From the NCBI GenBank assembly GCA_021848545.1, contig JAJZUL010000012.1:1-64000 (forward strand): 64,000 nucleotides of DNA, given 5' to 3'. Under the pieces are notes generated by a model. That model made no database searches. It worked only from the letters and a program-made list of their open reading frames with translations, and was not told the DNA's origin. Position 1 is the first letter of the stretch; each line of letters starts with the position of its first letter. Source of the DNA: Pseudomonadota bacterium. GTDB lineage: Bacteria; Pseudomonadota; Alphaproteobacteria; Rhodospirillales; Magnetospirillaceae. Of the stretch, positions 8,993 to 16,319 are shown one piece after another. The translations under genes were made by a program, and so were the position numbers.

Positions 8993-9151
8993 TCAGCCCC
9001 CGTTCATCATCTTGGACACCCGCACCGCCTGGGCGTGCCACAGCATCAACTCGCGCCAGGTCATCGCCTCCAGGACATCGATGCCGGTATGCAGCACCCC
9101 CGCGACTTCGGCGGCTATCTCCCGCCACCGGGGCGGGCATTCCCCAAAAAA
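8993..9151 (-). CDS. -1 frame extension of the tail assembly chaperone (gp41' equivalent)
   Basis: The chaperone gene ends at 9115, but a -1 shift in the T-run at 9146-9151 (0-frame codons GGT TTT TTG GGG, read after the slip as TTT TTT GGG) opens about 52 further codons ending at 8993. The new frame reads FFGECPPRWREI, then IDVLEAMTWRELMLWHAQAV, which resembles the GpE-type or G-T chaperone C-termini. The extension stops just before the tape-measure start. The sequence, position and slippery run all match the conserved tail-chaperone frameshift of dsDNA phages. No direct evidence of shifting efficiency is available. Confidence 0.75.
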   Translation of the reverse strand, partial: FFGECPPRWREIAAEVAGVLHTGIDVLEAMTWRELMLWHAQAVRVSKMMNGG

Positions 9152-9726
9152 CCGTTGACGATATCCCCCAGGATCAGACCGTCCAGGGCGTCGATCCGGC
9201 CCAGATGCAGCGGGCCGACGCCCGACAGGATGCTGATCAGCTTGGCGGACGCCTGCAGATCGGGCTTGTCGCCCATTCCCTTCATTTCCTTGAAGGTCGG
9301 CCGGCGCAGCGTGATCCGGGTGACCTCGCCGTCCTTGGTGGCCAGCGGCCCGCGCAAATCCAGGGTGGCGCCGTCATCGGTAACGGTGATGCGCCCGCTG
9401 TGCCGGTCCGGCAGATCACCCGGTTGACGGTCATCCTCTCCCGGAAGACGGTCGAGGAAGCCGCCGATCACGCTGGCCAGGATCATGGCGTCGCCGGCGT
9501 CGATATCGTCGAAATCCTTCTCGGCCACCCCGGAAATCCGGCACATCAGCCACGCGGCGCGGTGGAGGGGTCCGCCCTTCTGACGGTCTTGCCCCACCAG
9601 CTCGTCCAGGGTCGGGCGCCGCAGGGTCAGAAACCCGACATCGCCGTCCTTGGTGGCCAGCGGCCGGCGCAGGGTCAGGGTGACGGACCCGTCTTCGGCG
9701 GTTTCCAAACGATCGTCGAAATCCAT
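9115..9726 (-). CDS. Tail assembly chaperone, Mu gp41-like, with a duplicated domain
   Basis: A 203-aa protein starting at MDFDDRLETAEDG. It contains two tandem copies of the gp41 domain. Copy one (about residues 10-95) has TLRRPLATKDGDV, LRRPTLDEL and AGDAMILASVIGGFL. Copy two (about 115-200) has LRGPLATKDGEV, LRRPTFKEM and LDGLILGDIVNGFL. Normal gp41 proteins have one copy and are about 100 aa. A minority of ribosomes should shift frame at 9146-9151 to make the longer form. The chaperone binds the tape measure during tail assembly. Confidence 0.85.
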   Translation of the reverse strand: MDFDDRLETAEDGSVTLTLRRPLATKDGDVGFLTLRRPTLDELVGQDRQKGGPLHRAAWLMCRISGVAEKDFDDIDAGDAMILASVIGGFLDRLPGEDDRQPGDLPDRHSGRITVTDDGATLDLRGPLATKDGEVTRITLRRPTFKEMKGMGDKPDLQASAKLISILSGVGPLHLGRIDALDGLILGDIVNGFLGNARPGGGR

Positions 9727-9737
9727 TGAACCGCTCC

Positions 9738-10127
9738 TTACAGGCCCGACGGCAGATTGCCGCTCATGTCGGTATCCAGGGTGCCGGTGAAGGACAGGGC
9801 GACCATCCCCTTGGTGGAATCGAAGGTATCCGCCTTGGAGAACACGGCGGCCGACATCTGATACTCGACCCCGTTGTCGCAGACGAAAGCGACGGAGACC
9901 TGACCGGCCTGGCTGAACAAGGTGATGTCGAAGTCCGGGCCGTGCAGGAAGTTGGCCTTGATTACGGCGGGCACGCCTTTGCTGGTATAGCCGGCCACCA
10001 CGCCACGGCTGTTGACGACGGCGGTGTTCTCGACCCCGGCCATTCCATCCAGGGTGGCGCCCTCCTGGCTGGTGTCGAAGTAGGTGCCATCGACGTAAAT
10101 GTCGGCTTTTCCGGTAAGCTGGTCCAT
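9738..10127 (-). CDS. Tail tube protein (Mu gpM family)
   Basis: A 129-aa beta-rich protein that directly follows the sheath gene. Features are LTGKADIYVDGTYFDTSQEGATLD near the start and a C-terminal FSKADTFDSTKGMVALSFTG. Size and position match the Mu tube protein gpM (118 aa), which stacks as hexameric rings inside the sheath. It is followed by the chaperone gene, as in all Mu-like tails. Confidence 0.88.
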   Translation of the reverse strand: MDQLTGKADIYVDGTYFDTSQEGATLDGMAGVENTAVVNSRGVVAGYTSKGVPAVIKANFLHGPDFDITLFSQAGQVSVAFVCDNGVEYQMSAAVFSKADTFDSTKGMVALSFTGTLDTDMSGNLPSGL

Positions 10128-10139
10128 GAGAGCGCTTCC

Positions 10140-11642
10140 TTATTCCACGAAGGCCATCTGGCCGGCGATGATGTCGAGGGGGGGCACCAGCCTGGGCGCC
10201 ATCAGCTGGTCGTTGCGGCTGACGTTCTGCAGATCGCGGATCGAGACCAGGGCGGCATAGAAGCCCTTGGCGTCCTGCACCAGTCCCAGCTTCTGCATGG
10301 CCTTGTACCAGGCGAAGGTCTCGCGCCCGAGAATGGCCGGCGTCACCTCGCCGGCGACCACCGGCGTGCCGTCGTCGGCCAGGGTGAAGTTGGGGAACTT
10401 GGCGTTCATCCAGTTCACCCACGAATAGCGGAGGTACATCAGCGTCGCCATGGTCCAGCGCCCGTGATAGCTGGTGTCGGGCGTCCCGCTGGCGTTGGTC
10501 TTGTAGGTGGTGACGGCCCGCTCCAGCACGACGGTGCCGTCCTTTTCCACAATCCAGGACGAACCACCTTCCAGATACAGCGTGTTGCGCTCGGACAGGA
10601 TGAAGCGGTCGGCCTGGACCGGCGGCATCAGACCCGGCAGCGGCGTGCCTTTCTGGGGCGCGTTGGGCCGCTGTGCCAGGTTGAAGGCATAGGCGGCGGC
10701 GATCATCGCCGCTTCGACGAACGGCGCGGTCGGGGTGTTCTGGGAGCAATAGGAATCCAGGAACTGGCTGTTCATGGCGGCAAGCTGGGTCCCCAGCGTG
10801 CCAGGCGTGCCGCGCAGGGCCTGAACCATGGCGCCTTCCTTGTACACCAGCGCGTTCCAGCGCCGCTGCATCTCGGTCAGCCACGCGGAATAGGTCGCGG
10901 CATCCGTCCAGGGACAGGCGATGACGTGGTACTGGGTGTCGCCCAGCGCCGAGATAAGGGTGGACTGGTCGGGGTTGGTCGCGCCGCCGGTCATGGCGGT
11001 GACGGTCGCCGTCAGACCGGGGGGCACCAGGTCGGTGTCGTAATAGACCAGGCGGATGTCGATATTGCCCGCGTCCTGGCCCTTGTGCCGGGCGGCGATG
11101 TCCACCTTGCTCGGCGTGGTGCCGTCCACGGCGGCGGTCACCGGCAGATCGGCGACCTCGGCGATGGCGGCGGCCAGATTGGTGGCGACGGTGGCGGCGG
11201 TGTCGCCGATATTGACCGCGATCTGCGCCGGCTGGATCAGGCCCGAATAGCCGATATAGGCGGTCAGGGTCCCGGCGGCGGTCGCGGTGCCGGTAAAGGC
11301 GATCGACCCGGCGCCGGCCACGCCGGCGGCATTATCCGGCACGCCCACCGCCCACGTTTCGGTCCAGGAATTCACCTTCACCGCGGCGGCCACCATGGTC
11401 GACAGCATCGACCCCTGCCCGAACAGCTGGTCGGCCTGCGCCTTGCCGTTGGTGATCCGCACCGGCACGGTGGCCGTCGCGGTCCCGGTGGGCAGCATCT
11501 GGCCCATGATCAGCAGCACATAGGGCATCGCCGCCGCGCCGTTATTGGCGTTGGCCGACGAGAATTCCATGAACGAGCCGGGCACTTCCAGATCGTTGGG
11601 GACCTGCGCGAAGTCGATCGAGGTCAGCGACGTCTTGGGCAT
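10140..11642 (-). CDS. Contractile tail sheath protein (Mu gpL family)
   Basis: A 500-aa protein, close to the 495 aa of Mu gpL. The start MPKTSLTSIDFAQVPNDLEVPGSFMEF, the YVLLIMGQM-type strand and the C-terminal MYLRYSWVNWMNAKFPNFTLADDGTPV and RDLQNVSRNDQLMAPRLV boxes mark the sheath family. The polymer contracts to drive the tube through the host envelope. It is preceded by the small DUF2635 gene, as in Mu. Confidence 0.93.
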   Translation of the reverse strand: MPKTSLTSIDFAQVPNDLEVPGSFMEFSSANANNGAAAMPYVLLIMGQMLPTGTATATVPVRITNGKAQADQLFGQGSMLSTMVAAAVKVNSWTETWAVGVPDNAAGVAGAGSIAFTGTATAAGTLTAYIGYSGLIQPAQIAVNIGDTAATVATNLAAAIAEVADLPVTAAVDGTTPSKVDIAARHKGQDAGNIDIRLVYYDTDLVPPGLTATVTAMTGGATNPDQSTLISALGDTQYHVIACPWTDAATYSAWLTEMQRRWNALVYKEGAMVQALRGTPGTLGTQLAAMNSQFLDSYCSQNTPTAPFVEAAMIAAAYAFNLAQRPNAPQKGTPLPGLMPPVQADRFILSERNTLYLEGGSSWIVEKDGTVVLERAVTTYKTNASGTPDTSYHGRWTMATLMYLRYSWVNWMNAKFPNFTLADDGTPVVAGEVTPAILGRETFAWYKAMQKLGLVQDAKGFYAALVSIRDLQNVSRNDQLMAPRLVPPLDIIAGQMAFVE

Positions 11643-11643
11643 G

Positions 11644-11898
11644 TCAGTTCACCTTCGTGGAAGACGCGGCCGGCGCGGCCGGGGGCGTGGGAATCGGAGC
11701 GGTCGGCGCCGGCACCGCTGCCGAAGGCGGCTCCGCCACCACGACGAGGTCGCCGCGGGTCTTGGCCCGGAACCAGTGCGTTTCCTCCATGTTGACCAGG
11801 ACCGGCGCGGCCTCGTCGCCCTCCACCGGCACCACTTTGCCGGTCTTGGGATGGCGCAGACGGCATCCCTTGGCGGCTTTGACGTACTTCATGTTCAT
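11644..11898 (-). CDS. DUF2635 protein (Mu gp38-like)
   Basis: An 84-aa protein whose first 55 residues match DUF2635: KAAKGCRLRHPKTGKVVPVEGDEA, then THWFRAKTRGDLVVV. A Pro/Ala linker forms the C-terminus. It lies between gp37-like and sheath genes as in Mu. Its function in the tail is unknown. Confidence 0.82.
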   Translation of the reverse strand: MNMKYVKAAKGCRLRHPKTGKVVPVEGDEAAPVLVNMEETHWFRAKTRGDLVVVAEPPSAAVPAPTAPIPTPPAAPAASSTKVN

Positions 11899-11908
11899 GG
11901 CGAACCTC

Positions 11909-12553
11909 TTAGACCTGGGCGTTCGAGCTGAAATCGGGCGCCGGATTGAGCGGCAGATCGGTGGTGGTCGGCGTGCCGGGCGCCACCCAATCCGCCCACA
12001 TCTCCAGCAGCGGGGCGGCCGGATTGCCCCCGTCGCCGGCGGTGTTGCGGGCGGTGGAATACAGGCACGACAGGCGGATGCCGGTGACGGACAGCTTGTG
12101 CTGGCCGGGTGCGCCGCCGGGCGACCCGGAATAGACTTCGTCGATCGCCTCGGGCATCAGGTCTCGGATCGGCAGCCCCAGCGTCTGGCCCAGCAGCAGA
12201 TCGCGGACCAGCTCGGCCATCTGCCGGGACCCCAGCTCGATGGCGGACGGGCCGCCGACCCTGGACGTCAGCGATCCCACCCGCATCGAGGCCGCGCCGC
12301 AGACCACCACGAACTCGCCGCGCCAGCGCGCGCCGGTGGCGCTGGCCACGTCCAGTTGCGACGCGGTGTGCGACACCAGGCAGAACGGCGCCCGCTCCAT
12401 CAGCCGGTCGATGCTTTCGTCGGCGAAATCCCCGCTATAGCGATCGACCGTCTTGATCACCGCGCCGAAATTGGCGACCTGGTTGACCAGGCCGATCTGT
12501 TTGATGATCGCGGTCTCGATGGCGAAGATGGTGGTGGTGGTAGGGGCGCTCAT
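11909..12553 (-). CDS. DUF1834 protein (Mu gp37-like)
   Basis: A 214-aa protein of the DUF1834 family, judged by position, length and the blocks IFAIETAIIKQIG, AIELGSRQMAELVRDLLLGQTLGLPI and LSVTGIRLSCLYSTAR. The ATG at 12553 overlaps the stop of the upstream gene as ATGA. It is probably a tail terminator or joining protein by analogy with Mu gp37, but this role is not shown by sequence. Confidence 0.82.
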   Translation of the reverse strand: MSAPTTTTIFAIETAIIKQIGLVNQVANFGAVIKTVDRYSGDFADESIDRLMERAPFCLVSHTASQLDVASATGARWRGEFVVVCGAASMRVGSLTSRVGGPSAIELGSRQMAELVRDLLLGQTLGLPIRDLMPEAIDEVYSGSPGGAPGQHKLSVTGIRLSCLYSTARNTAGDGGNPAAPLLEMWADWVAPGTPTTTDLPLNPAPDFSSNAQV

Positions 12554-13113
12554 GACCACTTGGCTCCCATCACGTACTCATGGGCGATCCGGGCGACGGC
12601 GGCGCGATCCTCGGCCGAGACCCCCAGATAGGGCCGTCCGGGAATGGTGATGCTGTAATCCTTGACCTCGTGATAGGTCATCACGTCGGCCTTGGACCGC
12701 TTGGCGAAGCGATAATTCTGCATCTTCAGATCGGCCAGGGTGCGATAGACCGGCGCCGAGTGGGCGGCGTGCTCGACGGTGCCGCCCAGCTGCATCAGCG
12801 CCGCATAGATCAGGTTGGTGCCCACCTCGACCTGGGACGCGCTGGCCGCGCGGGTGATCGACAGGCGCAACCGGCCTTTGTCGAGCAGCGGCTTGGCCGA
12901 CGCGCCCCGCTTCTTCAGGGTGGATTTCGCCAGCGGCGCCCAGGCTTTGCCGTCCGGCCCGCGCGATTCGGAAAACCGCCGCAGGGTGGATGACACCAGC
13001 TCGGCGCCGATGGCATCCATAAGCCCGCGGGTCGCCCCCAGCCGTTCGGCCAGGGCCGCGTAGTGGCGGGTCGCCTCGTCCTCGATCCCGACGGTGAGCA
13101 TCGCGCCGGTCAT
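12550..13113 (-). CDS. Virion morphogenesis / tail completion protein (Mu gpG-like)
   Basis: A 187-aa protein of the Phage_tail_S / virion morphogenesis family. RFSESRGPDGKAWAPLAKSTLKKRG and KPLLDKGRLRLSITRAAS are the family boxes, followed by VGTNLIYAALMQLGGTV. In Mu gpG follows gpF; here it lies after the gp36-like gene. It completes or joins the tail. Confidence 0.87.
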   Translation of the reverse strand: MTGAMLTVGIEDEATRHYAALAERLGATRGLMDAIGAELVSSTLRRFSESRGPDGKAWAPLAKSTLKKRGASAKPLLDKGRLRLSITRAASASQVEVGTNLIYAALMQLGGTVEHAAHSAPVYRTLADLKMQNYRFAKRSKADVMTYHEVKDYSITIPGRPYLGVSAEDRAAVARIAHEYVMGAKWS

Positions 13114-13548
13114 TCAATAGCCCTTCAAGCTGCATTCATCGAAGATGCGCGGCGCGCCGTCCTCGGCCACCACGGCGCCGGTCAGGGGAATGGCCGGGTC
13201 CGGCACGCCGTTGGCCTGCAGGATCAGCTTGCCGGTCCGGGCGTCGTCCAACTGGGACAGGGCGTCCTTGTAGGCCGCGACCACTTCCGGGGGCGGCGAC
13301 ACGAACAGCGCCCACCAGGCGATGGCGCACGCCCAGCGCAGCACCGTCCCCGGCACCGGGTTGAGCGGCAGCGTGTACCGCTCCCCCAGATAGCCGTCGA
13401 TCAGCTCGGTGGCATCAGAGCAGGCCGAATCCACCACGCCGGTGTCCGACACCCCGTCATCGTTGCGGTCGGACACCTGCAACAGCGCCACCGCGCCATA
13501 GCGGTTGGTCAGATCGACCGATGAACAATAGGCGTAGGTGTCGGGCAT
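13114..13548 (-). CDS. DUF1320 head-tail protein (Mu gp36-like)
   Basis: A 144-aa protein. The start YCSSVDLTNRYGAVALLQVSDRN, the ACSDATELIDGYLGERYTLPL box and the ALSQLDDARTGKLIL helix are diagnostic of DUF1320. By position it belongs to the head-tail connector. It follows the major capsid gene after 7 bp. Confidence 0.87.
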   Translation of the reverse strand: MPDTYAYCSSVDLTNRYGAVALLQVSDRNDDGVSDTGVVDSACSDATELIDGYLGERYTLPLNPVPGTVLRWACAIAWWALFVSPPPEVVAAYKDALSQLDDARTGKLILQANGVPDPAIPLTGAVVAEDGAPRIFDECSLKGY

Positions 13549-13555
13549 GGCGGCG

Positions 13556-14473
13556 TCACCAGGTGATGCGCGGGGTCATCAGGACGGAGGACGAGCCCTT
13601 CCAGATGTTGGACTGCGCCATAGACCCGGACGTATCGATCACCAATTCGCCCTTGGTGATCAGGTTGGCCGCGCCTTCGTTGCTCGGACCCACCAGCAGG
13701 GTGTCCGGCACGAACCCCCAGGGCTGGCCGTTGTCGCGCAGGAAGGACAGCATCTGGGCGCGGGCGGCGGTGTAATTGTCCACCGTCAGCGGCTGCTGCG
13801 ACCGCACGGCGGTCTGCCACAGGCCGAAGCCGACGTTCGACCGACCATCGACGCCAAACAGATATTCCTTCTGTTTGAACACGTTCAGGTCCTGGAGATT
13901 GACCAGGCTGGTGAAGGCGTAGGGGCGGCGCTTCTGCAGGATCATCGGCTTCAGCACCTGGTTGGTGCACATCAGATACCAGGTGGGGCCGGTGCCGCCC
14001 ATGTCGTTGGAATAGGTGGTGGCGTTGCCGTTGGCGTCCACGCCCGGATGGGTGGTGGAAAAGAACGGCTGCCCGTCGAAGCAGGGCGACGTGCCGGCGA
14101 TCTTCAACAGATCGAACAGCAGGATGTCGGGATGTTCCGCCGCGTCCTTGCCCAGCTGCTGGAACATCGGGTTATAGATGCCGTAGCTGTCATCCTCGAT
14201 CGCGTCGCGATCGATGGCCACCGTGTTTTCAAAGGTCTTGTTGGGGATGGTGTAGGAATGCACCGCCAGATTCTGGGCGACCCGATCCCCCAGCCATTCG
14301 CGGAAGGACGTGGACTGGCCCAGCCAGGGATAGATTTCCTGCTTGGTGGTGGACTTGGTGTCGGTGGCGAGCTTGTCCCAGATCACCTTGGGCGCGTAGT
14401 CGTTGAAGGCGGTCTGATAGACCGTCTGCACGCCGGTGGTCAGGATGGCGAGATTGGCGAGATTGAGTTCCAT
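13556..14473 (-). CDS. Major capsid protein (Mu gpT family)
   Basis: A 305-aa protein, the same size as Mu gpT. It begins MELNLANLAILTTGVQTVYQTAFN and contains YPWLGQSTSFREWLGDR, the YTIPNKTFENTVAIDRDAIEDD box and FFSTTHPGVDANGN, all conserved in the gpT family. It follows the protease/scaffold and decoration genes. It should form the icosahedral shell. Confidence 0.93.
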   Translation of the reverse strand: MELNLANLAILTTGVQTVYQTAFNDYAPKVIWDKLATDTKSTTKQEIYPWLGQSTSFREWLGDRVAQNLAVHSYTIPNKTFENTVAIDRDAIEDDSYGIYNPMFQQLGKDAAEHPDILLFDLLKIAGTSPCFDGQPFFSTTHPGVDANGNATTYSNDMGGTGPTWYLMCTNQVLKPMILQKRRPYAFTSLVNLQDLNVFKQKEYLFGVDGRSNVGFGLWQTAVRSQQPLTVDNYTAARAQMLSFLRDNGQPWGFVPDTLLVGPSNEGAANLITKGELVIDTSGSMAQSNIWKGSSSVLMTPRITW

Positions 14474-14477
14474 GGGG

Positions 14478-14894
14478 TTACACCTCGACCCAGACTTTGC
14501 CGGTGGCGGAATCGACCCAGAAAACGGTGCCGGCCTGGCTCCGCGTGCTGGTCCCGTTGGTCAGGGCGACGGTGTTGTCGTCCACCCCGTAACAGGGCTC
14601 GCCGATATTGGCGTTGGTGATCTGATCGGCGCCGGCGCTGTTGTTCCACAGGAACACGCCCTTGCGGCACCGGACGGAAATGGCGCCGGCGGCGCCGGCG
14701 GTGTTGTCGGCCTGGAATTCGGCGCGACCGACCGCGACCAGGCCGGTGGCCGTCGCGAACGGCTCGACAGTGCCGGTGGCGGGGTTCAGCGCGACCATGG
14801 CGCCGGCGTAAATCTTCACGCCGGCCGCCAAGGGCAGCGAGCGGAATTCCCCCTCGACGCGGGGCGCGTTGAAATCGGCGGTCAGAGCGGTCAT
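14478..14894 (-). CDS. Head decoration-type structural protein
   Basis: A 138-aa protein: ADFNAPRVEGEFRSLPLAAGVKIYAGAMVALNPATG, then GLVAVGRAEFQADNTAGAAGA and VRCRKGVFLWNN. The pattern is that of small capsid decoration/DUF2190-like proteins that precede major capsid genes. ATGA overlap with the protease gene at 14891-14894. The decoration role is inferred. Confidence 0.72.
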   Translation of the reverse strand: MTALTADFNAPRVEGEFRSLPLAAGVKIYAGAMVALNPATGTVEPFATATGLVAVGRAEFQADNTAGAAGAISVRCRKGVFLWNNSAGADQITNANIGEPCYGVDDNTVALTNGTSTRSQAGTVFWVDSATGKVWVEV

Positions 14895-15409
14895 GCCGCA
14901 CCTCCTTTAGCCTTGCGGTACGCCTCGACGCTGATGCCGAGATTGGCGCAGACGGCGGTCACGGCCGCGTCATCCTCGCCGTGGCCGGCATCGGCCGGCG
15001 GCGCGCCCGGCACCATCCGCGCGCCCGGCGCGACGATCACCGGCGCCTTGGCCGCCCAGTCCAGGAACCCGGCCGGGTCCTTGACGGCGTAGGTCAGCGC
15101 CCATTCCTTCATCGCCGGCGTCACCTTGCCCTCGCGGCTGGCGGTCTCGACGGCGCCTTCGGCCCGCGCCTTGGCGTCGGCGGTGACCAGATTGCCGACC
15201 GTGGCCTGCAGATCGCGGAACGCGGCCATCGGCACGAACTGGCTGGGATCGGGCTGCGCGGCCGGCGCGGCCGGCGCGGCTTGCGCGGCGGTCGCGGTTT
15301 CCGCTTTGGCCGCCAGATCGGCGGCGGCCATCGCGATCTTGTCCAGCGGCGTATCGGCCGGCAGGCCAAGGGCCGCCGTCACGGCGGCCAGGGCTTCGTC
15401 CTTGTCCAT
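14891..15409 (-). CDS. Probable nested scaffold protein (Mu gpZ equivalent)
   Basis: In-frame internal ATG (MDKDEALAAV) at residue 160 of the protease, preceded by GGAGA with 4-5 nt spacing. It would give a 172-aa protein made only of the scaffold half. In Mu, gpZ is made the same way from the 3' part of gene I. Start inferred from the site and the analogy. Confidence 0.55.
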   Translation of the reverse strand: MDKDEALAAVTAALGLPADTPLDKIAMAAADLAAKAETATAAQAAPAAPAAQPDPSQFVPMAAFRDLQATVGNLVTADAKARAEGAVETASREGKVTPAMKEWALTYAVKDPAGFLDWAAKAPVIVAPGARMVPGAPPADAGHGEDDAAVTAVCANLGISVEAYRKAKGGAA

Positions 15410-15880
15410 GGTGTCTCCGGATTGGGGTAAACGGGAATGGATGGCGGGCAGGTCCGCCAGATTGGGCGCGTTGACCAGGGCGGCGCTGGCCAGGGTCAGC
15501 ACGTTGCCGTCCTTGTCATGGGTGAAGGTGGGGGACACGAACCGGTATTCCTTGGCGGCGATCGCCGCCCGGCCGGGATCGGTCCAGGCGACATGAGCCC
15601 ACAGGGCGCCGTCGCGCGGCTCCAGCTTGTCGATCCAGCCGCTGGCAGGGCTGGGGCCGCCATTCAGAACGGCGAAGACGGTCTGGTGATTGTAATCGAA
15701 CGGCAGATCGCGGCCCGGCTTCATCGAGGCCGTCGCCACCTTGGCGGCATCCAGGGTATAGGGACCGCGCCCATCCACCCCTTTCGAGGTTCCCGCCGGG
15801 AACACCATCACCCAATCGGGCACGCCGCCATCGGTGACGGGCAGCGCGGATGCGGTGGCGAGAAGGGAAACGGAATCCAT
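14891..15880 (-). CDS. Prohead protease with scaffold (Mu gpI family)
   Basis: A 329-aa protein. Residues 1-155 resemble the Mu-I protease: DWVMVFPAGTSKGVDGRGPY, LPFDYNHQTV with a likely catalytic His, SGWIDKLEPR, and EYRFVSPTFTHDKDGNV. Residues 160-329 are Ala/Pro-rich and helical, as expected of an internal scaffold. Upstream lie about 440 bp without a gene, the largest gap in the late region. Confidence 0.87.
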   Translation of the reverse strand: MDSVSLLATASALPVTDGGVPDWVMVFPAGTSKGVDGRGPYTLDAAKVATASMKPGRDLPFDYNHQTVFAVLNGGPSPASGWIDKLEPRDGALWAHVAWTDPGRAAIAAKEYRFVSPTFTHDKDGNVLTLASAALVNAPNLADLPAIHSRLPQSGDTMDKDEALAAVTAALGLPADTPLDKIAMAAADLAAKAETATAAQAAPAAPAAQPDPSQFVPMAAFRDLQATVGNLVTADAKARAEGAVETASREGKVTPAMKEWALTYAVKDPAGFLDWAAKAPVIVAPGARMVPGAPPADAGHGEDDAAVTAVCANLGISVEAYRKAKGGAA

Positions 15881-16183
15881 GGGGCGTCCTGTCGAAGTGA
15901 CAGGCGCACCTTACGAACGGACGGCGGAGGAAGGACGGGTGAACGGGTTCACCCCGCCGCCTTCTGGACGCCTCCACACTCGCACCGGAGCGGCTTCCGC
16001 GCAAGGTGGGGCATCCTTTTGGCGCCAGAACCGCGCCAGGGCGTTTAATTTGCCCTTAAATAAAATCCCGGCCACCGCAGGCGCTGGCGAGGCTTCCAGG
16101 GCTGTAGGGTTGCTTTCCGGGGATACGGGCGCGATACTGGTCTGACCGGCCCGAGGTAGAAAGCCATTGCGACGCGGGGACCC

Positions 16184-16227
16184 GGGCGCTATGCGCCCAA
16201 ATATTCAAGTCTGGCGGCGAAGCCGCC
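16184..16227. repeat. Two-hairpin palindromic element, copy 1
   Basis: Hairpin a GGGCGC-TAT-GCGCCC (16184-16198), a 14-nt AT-rich spacer and hairpin b GGCGGC-GAA-GCCGCC (16213-16227). Intergenic. It shares its layout with four other copies. Confidence 0.8.
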
Positions 16228-16264
16228 GGGCGGGTCGCCGAAATGAGGGACCAGGCGCCCCTCC

Positions 16265-16311
16265 GGGCCGGCGAAGCCGCCCAATTCTTTAGGATTGGCG
16301 GCGCAGCCGCC
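16265..16311. repeat. Two-hairpin palindromic element, copy 2
   Basis: A degenerate hairpin a (16265-16282), the spacer AATTCTTTAGGATT and a perfect hairpin b GGCGGC-GCA-GCCGCC (16297-16311). Placed immediately after the gpF stop codon. Confidence 0.75.
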
Positions 16312-16319
16312 GGGCCGGC

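Larger units (their letters stand above)
15881..16319 (-). other. Gene-free gap in the late operon with two palindromic elements
   Basis: About 440 bp without a supported gene. The part next to gpF holds two copies of the two-hairpin repeat (16184-16227 and 16265-16311), the nearer one 8 bp past the gpF stop. I see no clear sigma-70 promoter. The gap could allow transcript processing or partial termination between portal-vertex and shell genes. Confidence 0.6.

Noticed and set aside
5653-9729. A 1358-codon open frame on the plus strand across the tail genes
   Set aside because: It is antisense to well-recognised tape-measure, baseplate and chaperone genes; its translation is Gly/Arg/His-rich low-complexity sequence typical of GC-rich complements.
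9115-10884. An uninterrupted minus-strand frame of 589 codons
   Set aside because: Only the last 203 codons (from 9726) are a gene; the rest is a shadow of the sheath and tube genes in another frame.
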